DNA of 64,000 bases from CAYRFF01 sp964423575. Its GTDB lineage: Bacteria; Bacteroidota; Bacteroidia; Chitinophagales; Saprospiraceae. Of this stretch, positions 37,565-46,161 are shown one piece after another. Position 1 is the stretch's first letter. Each line of letters opens with the position of its first letter. The position numbers and the translations under genes were made by a program. The stretch is taken from contig CAYRFF010000008.1 in the NCBI GenBank assembly GCA_964423575.1, forward strand, positions 18,070 through 82,069, written 5' to 3'. Below the pieces are notes generated by a model. The model was not told where the DNA came from and did no database searches. It was given only the letters and a program-made list of their open reading frames with translations.

Positions 37565-38596
37565 ATGGAAGCTATCATGCCGGACATCAACGAACTGAAA
37601 AATATCCTCAACAAGCCACAGGATGTAGTCATACTATCACATCGAAATCCGGACGGAGACGCTCTGGGTTCATCAATAGGCTTGTCGCGAATTCTTCAGA
37701 AAATGCATCATTCTGTAACTGTTGTGTTGCCCAGTGAGTATCCTCTGGTCTTCAGCTGGATGCCGGAAGTCAAGGATATTATCGTATTTGATGTGGATTC
37801 AGCTGCAAGTATAGCAGCAGTAAAAAAGGCAAGTGTAATAGTCTGTGTAGACTTTAACGGACTTGACAGGATTGATAAACTCGGTGAAGAAGTGAATCAG
37901 GTCAAGGATAGCAAGAAAGTAGTACTCATCGATCATCATCTGGATCCGGAGCCCTTTGCGGACATAGTTTATAGTGATCCTTCAGCAAGTTCAACTTGTC
38001 AATTGATATATAAGCTTGCGCAAATGTGCGACTGGACGCGACATATCGACCCGGAAACCGCTGCTTGTCTTTACACTGGCATTCTTACTGATACAGGCTC
38101 ATTCCACCACGGAACAACTGAAAGTGCCTTTGAGGTATCAGCTAAGCTTATAGGCCATGGTGTAGACGGAGAAGAAGTGCATGATCTGATTTTCAGAAAT
38201 CAGACTGAAAAGCAATTGAGGATTCTAGGCCATTGCCTGGCTAATCGCATGGAAATTATTCCTGCAATACGCACAGGTATAATCTGGCTTAACAGGCAGG
38301 ATTATGAGAAATTTGCTATTGACAGAGGAGATACTGAAGGGATTGTCAATCATCTGATGACGATGAAAAACGTCGATGTAGCAGCCTTTATCACTGAACA
38401 ACCGTCCATTGTAAAGCTTTCGCTCCGCTCTAAGGGCGATATTTCTGTACAGGAACTTGCGCGTGATCATTTTAACGGTGGAGGACATAAAAACGCAGCA
38501 GGAGGCTCTATGTACGCCTCACTGAGTGCTGTTCTGGAAAAATTCAAGAGAGTAGTACCATTCTATATACCTACGATTAAATCATTCAGGTTGTAA
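37565..38596 (+). CDS. DHH/DHHA1 phosphoesterase, NrnA-like
   Basis: Begins at the ATG at 37565; the frame opens at a TTG three codons earlier. 343 residues. SHRNPDGDALGSSIGLSRIL is the first metal motif, VLIDHHLDPEPFADI the DHH motif near residue 122, and FNGGGHKNAAGGSM the DHHA1 GGGH motif. NrnA proteins degrade oligoribonucleotides and/or pAp; c-di-AMP phosphodiesterases share the fold. The chain lacks the membrane and PAS regions of GdpP, so the NrnA type is favoured. Confidence 0.9.
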   Translation: MEAIMPDINELKNILNKPQDVVILSHRNPDGDALGSSIGLSRILQKMHHSVTVVLPSEYPLVFSWMPEVKDIIVFDVDSAASIAAVKKASVIVCVDFNGLDRIDKLGEEVNQVKDSKKVVLIDHHLDPEPFADIVYSDPSASSTCQLIYKLAQMCDWTRHIDPETAACLYTGILTDTGSFHHGTTESAFEVSAKLIGHGVDGEEVHDLIFRNQTEKQLRILGHCLANRMEIIPAIRTGIIWLNRQDYEKFAIDRGDTEGIVNHLMTMKNVDVAAFITEQPSIVKLSLRSKGDISVQELARDHFNGGGHKNAAGGSMYASLSAVLEKFKRVVPFYIPTIKSFRL

Positions 38597-38607
38597 ATTC
38601 TGCATAT

Positions 38608-39438
38608 ATGAAGAGTTTTTACATGCTGTATATAGTATCGGCTGTGTTATTTATTTCAGCTTGCGCAAATGTAGAGGATAATAAACTCTTTCATAAGGAT
38701 CACGTTTTAACTTTAAGCAGGAGTGTATTAGATGCTGATATTCAAGGCGATAGGGTAGTGTACTTTAATTATTTAACTGACAGCAATAGCAAGCAAAATA
38801 AAAGCCTTGCATATTTACTTCCGGGAGAGGATAATATCAAATCAAGCAATAACCCGTTGATTTATGCACTGGGTATCGGGCAAGCAGGAGATACTATAAG
38901 AATAGAATCAGCTAAAAAATCAAATGCTGACTTAGATTCGAATCTTCCTTTTAGCATCGCAATCGAGGAAATAGTCAGCAAACACACATTTGCCGAAAGG
39001 CAGATAATCAAAGAATATGGCTTTCTTCCGGATACACTACTTACTGATATTGAGAAGAAAGAGATACTGGATTACGCGCGTATTGCAATACATGACAAAA
39101 TACAACATTGTACTCACCTGGGAGAGGATGTTTATCTGTGCACTATACGAGAGGGAATGGATAACGTGGCAGGGACAGACGAACTTGTCGCTATATACTA
39201 TTCTGCGATTTTACAGGATGAATTTAAAGAGGTGGACGGGAACTATAATACGGAAAAACCATTTATTATACAAGCAGGCACCAGTGAAGTAATTGCTGCG
39301 TGGAGAAGAGCAATACCATATATTTATCGAGGTTCAAGAGTACTATTGATAGTTCCTACTGAACAAGCTTATGGCGATAAAACCTATGGGAAAGTACCTG
39401 CTAACAGTGACCTCTTGTTTTTAATTGACTTATATTAA
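38608..39438 (+). CDS. FKBP-type peptidyl-prolyl isomerase-like lipoprotein
   Basis: 276 residues. The signal peptide ends in a lipobox (SAVLFISACAN), so this is a probable envelope lipoprotein. The C-terminal ~100 residues match FKBP (ELVAIYYSAILQDEF, FIIQAGTSEVIAAWRRAIPYI, SRVLLIVPTEQAYGDKTYG, PANSDLLFLIDL). The usual FDSS segment after the first strand is not clear (FKEVDGNYNTEKP), so catalytic competence is uncertain. It sits 11 bp after the DHH gene and 13 bp before prfB. Gliding or envelope foldase roles, known for some Bacteroidota FKBPs, are only possibilities. Confidence 0.82.
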   Translation: MKSFYMLYIVSAVLFISACANVEDNKLFHKDHVLTLSRSVLDADIQGDRVVYFNYLTDSNSKQNKSLAYLLPGEDNIKSSNNPLIYALGIGQAGDTIRIESAKKSNADLDSNLPFSIAIEEIVSKHTFAERQIIKEYGFLPDTLLTDIEKKEILDYARIAIHDKIQHCTHLGEDVYLCTIREGMDNVAGTDELVAIYYSAILQDEFKEVDGNYNTEKPFIIQAGTSEVIAAWRRAIPYIYRGSRVLLIVPTEQAYGDKTYGKVPANSDLLFLIDLY

Positions 39439-39451
39439 ACTTTATTATAAT

Positions 39452-40541
39452 ATGACTAACGAAGAACTCAAAGAGCTGAAAACCCGATTGTTGACCTTAA
39501 AGCAATATCTTTGACGTCGATTTCAGACGAAATGAAGCGCGAGACTTGGAGCAGAAAACGATGAACCCGGATTTCTGGAATGATTCATCCTCTGCACAAC
39601 AGGTAATGAAGGAATTGAATCGCCATAAGGAAATAGTAGGGCGGTTTGATCAGTTGGAAAGTGAAGCTGAGGACATGGAAGTGCTCTATGAATTCCTGCA
39701 AGAAGGTGAAGGCTCAGAAGAGGAGATAGATGCCAGATATGCTGAAGTCCTTAAACAAATTAATGAAATAGAATTCAGAGCGACACTTAACAAAGAAGAA
39801 GATGGTCTTGACTGTATTCTGGAGATAAATGCCGGAGCAGGTGGAACGGAAGCGTGTGACTGGGCAGATATGCTACTGCGCATGTACACAATGTGGGCTG
39901 AACATCAACAGGGATTCAAAGTGCGGACCCTGAACAGACAAGATGGTGATGTGGCTGGAATTAAGAGTGTAACCCTGGAGATTTCAGGAGATTATGCTTA
40001 TGGCCTTTTAAAGGGAGAGAATGGAGTTCATCGTCTTGTAAGGGTAAGTCCTTTCAACGCACAGGGAAAGCGGATGACAAGCTTTGCATCAGTCTTTGTG
40101 CATCCCCTCATCGACGATACAATTGAAGTGGAAATTAATCCTGCAGACTTATCTTGGGATACATTCCGTGCCAGTGGTGCAGGTGGCCAGCACGTAAACA
40201 AAACTGAATCTGCAGTACGTGTAACGCACGCACCGACAGGGATCATTGTGGAGTGTCAGGAAGAACGATCACAGCACATGAACCGCGACAAAGCATTGCA
40301 GATGCTCAAATCCCGCATTTATGAGCTGAAATTAAGAGAACAGCTGGCAGAAAAAGAGAAAATTGAAGATTCCAAGCAGGCTAATGAGTGGGGGTCTCAG
40401 ATCAGGTCTTATGTGATGGATGACCGTAGAGTTAAAGATCACAGAACCGGGGAACAGACCTCGCAGGTAGAAAAGGTGATGGATGGTGAAATCGACGCAT
40501 TTTTACAAGCCTGGTTATTATTTAATCCGGAAGCAAATTGA
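39452..40541 (+). CDS. prfB: Peptide chain release factor 2, with programmed +1 frameshift
   Basis: The first 20 codons (39452-39511) run into the in-frame stop TGA at 39512-39514 at TAT-CTT-TGA-C. A +1 shift on CTT continues at GAC (39513) to the stop at 40541, for about 362 residues. This is the classic autoregulatory frameshift of RF2, which reads UGA. The SPF tripeptide for stop recognition (RLVRVSPFNAQG) and the GGQ motif (ASGAGGQHVNKTES, near residue 242) are present. The usual Shine-Dalgarno-like stimulator (AGGGGG) before CTT is missing; the sequence there is TTAAAGCAATATCTTTGAC. The TTG at 39546 is not a start. Confidence 0.95.
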
Positions 40542-40577
40542 TTTTCTTGATTCTAATGCAAAATAGTATTTAATAAA

Positions 40578-41186
40578 ATGTCAGAAGACTATAGAATGCA
40601 GAATATAAAATTTGTTGGTAGCTTCATAGACTGGGAGAAATGTCCTCAGGATACTCTGCCTCAATATACTTTTGTCGGCCGTTCCAATGTAGGGAAATCA
40701 TCGCTTATTAACATGCTGACAGGGAGGAAAAACCTTGCGCATACTTCTAAAACACCGGGTAAAACCCAGACTATTAACTTCTTCCAAATCGATGATGAGT
40801 GGCATCTGGTTGACTTGCCGGGATATGGCTATGCAAAGATTTCCCGGGTGATGAGAGAAAAGTGGCAGAAAATGGTCTTTGATTATCTGGAAAATACAAG
40901 TACTTTAGTCTGTACATTTGTATTGGTGGACAGTAGGATTCCTCCACAGGAAATCGATATAAATTTTATGAAACAACTGGGAGAAAAAGATATTCCGTTT
41001 GCTATTATCTATACTAAGGCAGACAAGCTGAAAACGAAACAGTTAAACGAGAATATTAAGAAAATCAGAGACGAAGTTCTGAAATACTGGGAAGAAATGC
41101 CTGATGAATTTATTAGTTCAAGCGAGTCGGGAAGGGGAAGAGGCGAAATCCTGGATTTTATCTATCAACTAAATGATTCTTTGTGA
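40578..41186 (+). CDS. engB: Ribosome biogenesis GTPase YsxC/EngB
   Basis: 202 residues. G1 GRSNVGKSSLINML near 34-47, the G2 region with TPGKTQTINFF, G3 DLPGYGYAKI, G4 TKADKL and G5 SSESGRG are all present. The family is needed for 50S subunit assembly in the cytoplasm. Its TGA stop overlaps the GTG start of the next gene (GTGA at 41183-41186), implying coupled translation with the acyltransferase. Confidence 0.96.
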   Translation: MSEDYRMQNIKFVGSFIDWEKCPQDTLPQYTFVGRSNVGKSSLINMLTGRKNLAHTSKTPGKTQTINFFQIDDEWHLVDLPGYGYAKISRVMREKWQKMVFDYLENTSTLVCTFVLVDSRIPPQEIDINFMKQLGEKDIPFAIIYTKADKLKTKQLNENIKKIRDEVLKYWEEMPDEFISSSESGRGRGEILDFIYQLNDSL

Positions 41187-42874
41187 GTAACGGCATATTA
41201 AAGGAACCCATATTCAGAGAGCGATTATACCCCAATCTAAAAGACTGGAGTATTTATAAATTCCATAAAGACAGAGCCGGCTTTATCAAGGAGTTAAACA
41301 AGTTCAGTCAGGAGACCATCATCGAGCATAATGGGATAGATAACCTCGGAGAACTGATTAACAAATGTATATACCAGGAGGAATCCCGCCTACGCAATAA
41401 ACCGTGGAAAGTTGATCCGCCTAATGAAGGCTTATTCTGGAAAAAGATTAAATCCGAGCTGCAGCTCCATGCCAATGCAACTGAAGAAGCCAAGAGGGAA
41501 ATATATCCCAAGCTATTGCATAAAATCATAAACAGATATTCAGAAGAAATAGTAGGTGACTATAAGATGTCTACATTTCTCTTTGCAAGGAAATTTACCA
41601 TAGCTTTCTTCGGCAGTATATACAATAAGGCTTTCCGGAGAGGAATTCCTCAATTGTGGTGGTCCAAGCGTAAACTCCTTGAAAAGATTAAAGTGTATGG
41701 AGAACTCGATACCAGCAGAGCCTTGTTTGAGAAGGGGACAGTCATTGTTGTTCCCACGCACTCATCAAATATTGATAGTATTCAGATAGGCTTCCTTCTG
41801 GATTTTGTCGCAGGTTTCCCGCATTTCAGTTATGGAGCAGGTTTGAATCTCTATAACTCAGAAATTGCTGCTTATTATATGAACAGACTGGGAGCATATA
41901 GAGTAGATAGAAGGAAAAAGAATGTCATTTATCTGGAAACTCTGAAAGCCATGTCTCAGCTCGCCGTCCAAAAGGGATTAAACAACTTGTTTTTCCCTGG
42001 AGGAACCAGGTCCAGATCCGGTGAAATTGAATCTCAATTAAAAAAGGGACTATTATCTACACTCGTTGAAGCCCAGAGAGCAAATTTCGCTCTGGAGAAT
42101 GGAAATAAGGTATTCATCGTGCCATTGGTCTTGTCATACCATCAGGTATTTGAAGTACCTGAATTAATCGACCAGCACCTCAGAAGTATAGGAAGGGAAA
42201 AGTATATTAGTTCGCGGCCAAAACCTCGTAACTTCAGGCAGATTTTAAACCTGCTTAGACGCCTTACGGTGAAGAGCAATGAAATATATGCTTATTTCAG
42301 CCATCCTTTAGACGTATTTGGTAACAAGGTAGATGTAAATGGAAACTCCTTAAGCGACGAAGGAGAGACAATAGATATCAGAGAATACTTTATCACTGAT
42401 GGTAAACTGATCAGAGATAGCCAGCGGGAGAGTGTCTACACTAGTTTACTTGCGGATAGGGTAAAGGAGAAATTCTACAAGAACAACATTGTATTATCAT
42501 CGCAAGCTTTGGCTTACTATATGTTTGAATACTGGATTAAGGAAAACAAAGGAGTTGATTTCTTTGAATTTTTAAGACTTAATCCAAAGGAATTTCGTTT
42601 ATCGGTTGATAGGATGCCGGAAGGATTTGAAGAATTTATAGATATATTACGCCAGAAGGCTGAGGAGGGATTATTTCATCTCGCCCCGGTATTTGCTGAA
42701 GATACCCTAGCTATAATTGAGGAAGCGGTTAATAATATCGGCGTTTACCACGTCAAATTACCGCTTTATAAGGATAGAAATGGCTATCTGCGGACGGAAA
42801 GCCTTAGCAACCTATTTTATTATCGTAACCGCTTAAATGGTTATGGATTGGAAAAGCTGAATTGTTTTAAATAA
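41183..42874 (+). CDS. Glycerol-3-phosphate acyltransferase-like (PlsB/GPAT superfamily)
   Basis: 563 residues. The acyltransferase motif I HSSNID (His193, Asp198) and the later FFPGGTRSRSG block are clear, followed by FIVPLVLSYH. The N- and C-terminal helical extensions are much larger than in PlsC and fit the GPAT/DHAPAT group, which acylates glycerol-3-phosphate at sn-1 at the inner membrane. The start is GTG at 41183, overlapping the engB stop. It is followed 1 bp later by an exonuclease gene. Another acyl acceptor cannot be excluded. Confidence 0.85.
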   Translation: MSNGILKEPIFRERLYPNLKDWSIYKFHKDRAGFIKELNKFSQETIIEHNGIDNLGELINKCIYQEESRLRNKPWKVDPPNEGLFWKKIKSELQLHANATEEAKREIYPKLLHKIINRYSEEIVGDYKMSTFLFARKFTIAFFGSIYNKAFRRGIPQLWWSKRKLLEKIKVYGELDTSRALFEKGTVIVVPTHSSNIDSIQIGFLLDFVAGFPHFSYGAGLNLYNSEIAAYYMNRLGAYRVDRRKKNVIYLETLKAMSQLAVQKGLNNLFFPGGTRSRSGEIESQLKKGLLSTLVEAQRANFALENGNKVFIVPLVLSYHQVFEVPELIDQHLRSIGREKYISSRPKPRNFRQILNLLRRLTVKSNEIYAYFSHPLDVFGNKVDVNGNSLSDEGETIDIREYFITDGKLIRDSQRESVYTSLLADRVKEKFYKNNIVLSSQALAYYMFEYWIKENKGVDFFEFLRLNPKEFRLSVDRMPEGFEEFIDILRQKAEEGLFHLAPVFAEDTLAIIEEAVNNIGVYHVKLPLYKDRNGYLRTESLSNLFYYRNRLNGYGLEKLNCFK

Positions 42875-42875
42875 A

Positions 42876-43424
42876 ATGCAGTGCATTGTTTATGATTTGG
42901 AGGCGACCTGCTGGGATGGGGAGCCTTATGCTGATCAAAGTGAGATAATCGAGATTGCCGCTTATAAAGTCGATAGATATGGCAAAATAACCGGACCGTT
43001 TCAATCCTTTGTAAAACCCATGTTATTTCCCAAATTATCTCCGTTTTGCAGACGGTTAACCACTATTTCTCAATCAGAAATAGATAAAGCACCGCAGTTC
43101 GGCGAAGTTTTAGACAATTTCCTCGATTGGGTGGGGGATTTCCACGAGGAAACTGTATTTTGTGCCTGGGGAAAGTACGATCCACGTATGTTGATACGCG
43201 ATTGTGACTTGCATGACTATCCGGATGATTGGCTTGTGAATACTTTCAATGTAAAATCTGCATACCGAGATTTAAAAGGACACAATAGGGCTGTAGGCTT
43301 AATAAAAGGTTGTGAAATTGAAGATATTGATTTTGAAGGAATACCTCACAGGGCAATATGGGACAGTTATAATCTGTTACAATTATTTATGAAATATTAT
43401 AAAAGTTGGGAAATTCCCATCTGA
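42876..43424 (+). CDS. DEDDh 3'-5' exonuclease
   Basis: 182 residues. ExoI VYDLEATCWDG (Asp7, Glu9), ExoII-like FCAWGKYDPRMLIRDC, and ExoIII HRAIWDSYNLLQLF with the His and Asp. The arrangement resembles ERI-1/KapD-like exonucleases that trim structured RNA ends. It is the third gene of a probable engB-acyltransferase-exonuclease operon (1-bp gap). Confidence 0.88.
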   Translation: MQCIVYDLEATCWDGEPYADQSEIIEIAAYKVDRYGKITGPFQSFVKPMLFPKLSPFCRRLTTISQSEIDKAPQFGEVLDNFLDWVGDFHEETVFCAWGKYDPRMLIRDCDLHDYPDDWLVNTFNVKSAYRDLKGHNRAVGLIKGCEIEDIDFEGIPHRAIWDSYNLLQLFMKYYKSWEIPI

Positions 43425-43466
43425 AAAATAGAAATTAATTATTAATCCAAAACACTTGAAATTAAC

Positions 43467-44174
43467 ATGAAAATATTTAATTATTTATTTATCGCAGCTT
43501 TCCTGTTCATATCAGGGCAGATGATTGCACAGGAGAAAGTCGCTTATATCAAGTACGCAATTACTGATATACATTCAGACGAGCCTGCAATTATGCAACA
43601 AGCTGGGATGTTGAAGAATGGATATATGGAGCAATACACTCTGGGTAACAAGTCAATGACAGTAACTAACTCAGCGGGTATGTTTATCACCAAGACTCTC
43701 TTCAATAAAGATACCAAAGAGTCTACCATGTATATGGACGTTATGGGACAGAAAATAAAAGTTCCTATGTCTGCAGATGAAAGAGATGAGATGCAAGACG
43801 ATGATATCGATATCAAGGTAGAAGTTCTTAAAGATGAGACTAAGGAAATCCTTGGTTATAAAGCATACAAGACACTTCTGAAGATTACTTCTGAGGATGG
43901 TAAAACGACTATAGAGCTCTGGGTGACTGAGCAATTGAAATCCGATGCAGGTGATTTCAGCAATATGCTGCAAGTTGGTACAGACAATTTTGAAATTAAT
44001 GGAGTGCCATTGGAATTCGTTATCGATGCCAATGGAATGATGCAGATGACTTATACAGCTCAGGCTGTAAAAACTCAGGGAGATGTTGATGCATCTGTAT
44101 TTGATATTGATGACGCGGGATATAAAGTAATGACTTTGGATGAATTCCAGAGCTCAATGGGAGGAATGTTTTAA
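43467..44174 (+). CDS. Secreted DUF4412-like protein
   Basis: 235 residues with a clear signal peptide (MKIFNYLFIAAFLFISGQMIAQ). The body alternates strands around DGKTTIELWVTEQLK and ends in a Met-rich tail. The pattern (KYAITDI... MYMDVMGQKIKVPM... ILGYKAYKTLLKI) resembles DUF4412/GLPGLI-type secreted proteins of Bacteroidota, whose function is unknown. It is followed by a terminator hairpin at 44199-44225. Confidence 0.7.
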   Translation: MKIFNYLFIAAFLFISGQMIAQEKVAYIKYAITDIHSDEPAIMQQAGMLKNGYMEQYTLGNKSMTVTNSAGMFITKTLFNKDTKESTMYMDVMGQKIKVPMSADERDEMQDDDIDIKVEVLKDETKEILGYKAYKTLLKITSEDGKTTIELWVTEQLKSDAGDFSNMLQVGTDNFEINGVPLEFVIDANGMMQMTYTAQAVKTQGDVDASVFDIDDAGYKVMTLDEFQSSMGGMF

Positions 44175-44198
44175 TTTAATTCCCCTTTAAATAATCAG

Positions 44199-44240
44199 GG
44201 GATACAGTTGAAAAGATTGTATCCCTTCTTTCTTTTGCTT
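44199..44240 (+). terminator. Rho-independent-type terminator after the DUF4412-like gene
   Basis: Perfect 8-bp stem GGGATACA (44199-44206) and TGTATCCC (44218-44225) with an 11-nt loop, followed by the T-rich tract TTCTTTCTTTTGCTTCT. It lies 25 bp after the stop. An alternative stem (TCCCCT at 44181, AGGGGA at 44197) overlaps its left arm. Confidence 0.75.
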
Positions 44241-44362
44241 CTATTTAACATAATATTAATTATAGGAACGATATGGGTGAAAGATTAATAGTGCTGGCCT
44301 CAGCAGTTCAATGTCCTCATATATATCGTGTATCATTAAATAATGATAGCTTCCTCTTTTAA

Positions 44363-44500
44363 GCTTACGCAAATGTAATGCTCTTAAAATTTCTTTTAGC
44401 TTCCACAAATGGATAATCAGTTCTTCACCTTATTCTAGCTTAAATAAATAATTATGGTTGGCTTACGTAGCTGATATATTTTCTTAATGCTTCCACAAAT
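44363..44500 (-). repeat. Three clustered copies of the ATTTGCGNAAGC motif
   Basis: GCTTACGCAAAT at 44363-44374, and GCTTCCACAAAT at 44399-44410 and 44489-44500. The last two are identical to each other, and all three share orientation. The spacing between starts is 36 and 90 bp. Confidence 0.7.
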
Positions 44501-44889
44501 GTTATCCTAATCACAAAAACCGAAGGCTCTGTAATTTCTCCAGAAAAATTAAGCTGTACAATTATCCGGGATAATCAAACCTCAGGCGCCTTAAAAAGCT
44601 TCCTAAATTATTATAGAATAAACTTCAACCAGGTCCTTATAATATAACGTACAAATTTAATGAACCTGAAAAATTTCAATGAATCGATCAGAAATAATAT
44701 GCAAGATCATCTTCCTTCGTGCTTTTATCTTCTTTATACACTCCCCACTATCTAAGTTTCCGACTATCCAAATAAATATATTATGTTAAATAGCCTCATT
44801 AGCCTGAATCTTTATTAAAAGTAAATCCAATCATATCTTTCATATTTTCTCAGAATTTACCTATTTTGTCATAATAAAACATACTCATT

Positions 44890-45534
44890 ATGGATTTTAA
44901 GGATTTCTGGGATAAGCTTGTAAACTCCAAGGGAGCAAAAGATTTAAAGGATTTAGCTGAAATGACTGAAGACCAGATAGAGTCTATCGGTAAGAAGATT
45001 CTTGAAAAGTCTAAATCTGCCGGAGATAAAACCATGGATTTTATCGATACTGAAGGCAGCAAGCTATTTGAGAAAGCAAAGAAACGCATAAAAGACATCA
45101 CTGAAAGAGGCACTGAAGAAATCAATGAATTTTTCAGAGAAAAAGACTCTGAAGAGGTTGATTTAGATGAGATTTTCGGCAAAGAGGATGTTGATATCAA
45201 CCCTGGTGAAGGCGAAGCAAAAGCCAAGTCTTCCAGTAAAAGAAGCAGTGATAAAAAGGGGGATTTTATTGATAAAATCCTAGCAAAAGTTGAGAAAAGT
45301 ATCGATTCAGCCGAAAGGATAATAGATGATCGGACCAATCTGGAGGCTATTAAAGATATCAACCTTATTCCGGATGATTTTATTGAAAAAGCAAGACGAT
45401 TTGCAGACACTACACTTACTCGTGGAAAAAGTCAAAAGAAATCATCCACAGATCAGGACATAGCCGGTTTTACAGACCATGATGGCGATGGAGATCCGCT
45501 TATAGATGATGCACTAGTTGATGAAGATGTATAA
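44890..45534 (+). CDS. Highly charged orphan protein with acidic DxDGDxD-like tail
   Basis: 214 residues, no signal peptide. Amphipathic helical N-terminal half (FKDFWDKLVNSKGAKDLKDL, KLFEKAKKRIKDITERGTEE), a Ser/Lys linker (KAKSSSKRSSDKKGD), a second helical block, and a C-terminal TDHDGDGDPLIDDALVDEDV that looks like a calcium-binding loop. No family recognised. The opposite-strand frame over it (44850-45410) is Ser/Leu-rich and looks like a shadow, so the plus strand is preferred. It is isolated after a 715-bp spacer and convergent with the MazG-like gene. Confidence 0.65.
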   Translation: MDFKDFWDKLVNSKGAKDLKDLAEMTEDQIESIGKKILEKSKSAGDKTMDFIDTEGSKLFEKAKKRIKDITERGTEEINEFFREKDSEEVDLDEIFGKEDVDINPGEGEAKAKSSSKRSSDKKGDFIDKILAKVEKSIDSAERIIDDRTNLEAIKDINLIPDDFIEKARRFADTTLTRGKSQKKSSTDQDIAGFTDHDGDGDPLIDDALVDEDV

Positions 45535-45553
45535 GGGAAGACTCCCCCACTAC

Positions 45554-45565
45554 ATTTGCGTAAGC
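45554..45565 (+). repeat. Copy of the ATTTGCGNAAGC dispersed motif
   Basis: ATTTGCGTAAGC, 19 bp after the stop of the charged orphan gene, in the 38-bp gap between convergent genes. It is preceded by TAC, so it also contains TACATTTGC, a -7-like sequence. Confidence 0.7.
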
Positions 45566-45572
45566 TAAATTA

Positions 45573-46064
45573 TTATCTATCCAGAATAGATTTTAAATCA
45601 GCAGGCGAATAATTCACTGATTTCAATACCTTTCCATCTGAGTTGCGATAGACAAGGAAATAGCCGTCTCTCTCAACGATATGACCTTCAGTCGCTTTAT
45701 TTTTACGGTAATGTTCTAGAGTCAATTCCGCTTCTTCACGTGTAGCACAGCGCTTACTCATATTTGACCTCTGAACTTCTTCAAATAACTGTCTGAATTT
45801 ACCTCCCATACCAAATTCGTGAATAGCACCGGATAAAACATATTGGATGTCGCAGAGTGCATCAGCAATCTCTACAATATCATTATCGGCTATAGCTTGT
45901 TTAAGCTCGTTTAATTCCTCCTGCAGCAGGTTTATTCTCAGCTCACTGCGATCTTCAGTAGGGATAAGTGGATTGCGTTCTATAGGGAGTTCAAATGTTT
46001 TATGAAATTCTGCAACATCATTTAAGCCTTGCGGCTCACTGAATTTCTGTACTGTCTTGGTCAT
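45573..46064 (-). CDS. MazG-like nucleoside triphosphate pyrophosphohydrolase domain protein
   Basis: 163 residues. The all-alpha NTP-PPase signature is visible as LLQEELNELKQAIADNDIVEIADALCDIQYVLSG, with the paired EExxE and ExxD metal-binding motifs. A C-terminal extension follows (HIVERDGYFLVYRNSDGKVLKSVNYSPADL). Such proteins hydrolyse nucleoside triphosphates or phosphoribosyl-ATP; the substrate is not predictable. It is convergent with the charged orphan gene and separated from the upstream TPR gene by a strong hairpin. Confidence 0.82.
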   Translation of the reverse strand: MTKTVQKFSEPQGLNDVAEFHKTFELPIERNPLIPTEDRSELRINLLQEELNELKQAIADNDIVEIADALCDIQYVLSGAIHEFGMGGKFRQLFEEVQRSNMSKRCATREEAELTLEHYRKNKATEGHIVERDGYFLVYRNSDGKVLKSVNYSPADLKSILDR

Positions 46065-46084
46065 GATTATGTTCTTTCAGAAAT

Positions 46085-46122
46085 GAGAAATCTTCCACAA
46101 ACGCTTTTGCGGAAGATTTCTC
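46085..46122 (-). terminator. Strong hairpin between the TPR and MazG-like genes
   Basis: Perfect 12-bp stem: GAGAAATCTTCC (46085-46096) and GGAAGATTTCTC (46111-46122), with a 14-nt loop. It sits 39 bp beyond the stop of the minus-strand TPR gene and is followed on that strand by a moderately T-rich stretch. The inner arms are diverged inverted copies of the dispersed 12-mer (CTTCCACAAACG and TTTTGCGGAAG). Confidence 0.6.
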
Positions 46123-46161
46123 ACTAGGTTTTAATATCCTGCTTAAATAAAGCTATTACGA

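Larger units (their letters stand above)
44175..44889. other. 715-bp gene-free region with clustered dispersed repeats
   Basis: Very AT-rich. It contains the terminator at 44199, then three copies of the dispersed 12-mer in minus orientation at 44363-44374, 44399-44410 and 44489-44500. No supportable ORF is seen, and no tRNA. Confidence 0.6.

Noticed and set aside
39512..39514. prfB as a pseudogene because of an early in-frame TGA
   Set aside because: The stop sits at the exact CTT-TGA-C programmed +1 site and the rest of RF2 is intact, so this is regulation, not decay.
44850..45410. 186-codon open frame on the minus strand
   Set aside because: It is antisense to the charged orphan gene. 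Its Ser/Leu/Ile-rich translation is what the complement of Lys/Glu/Asp codons gives, and it has no domain or promoter signal.
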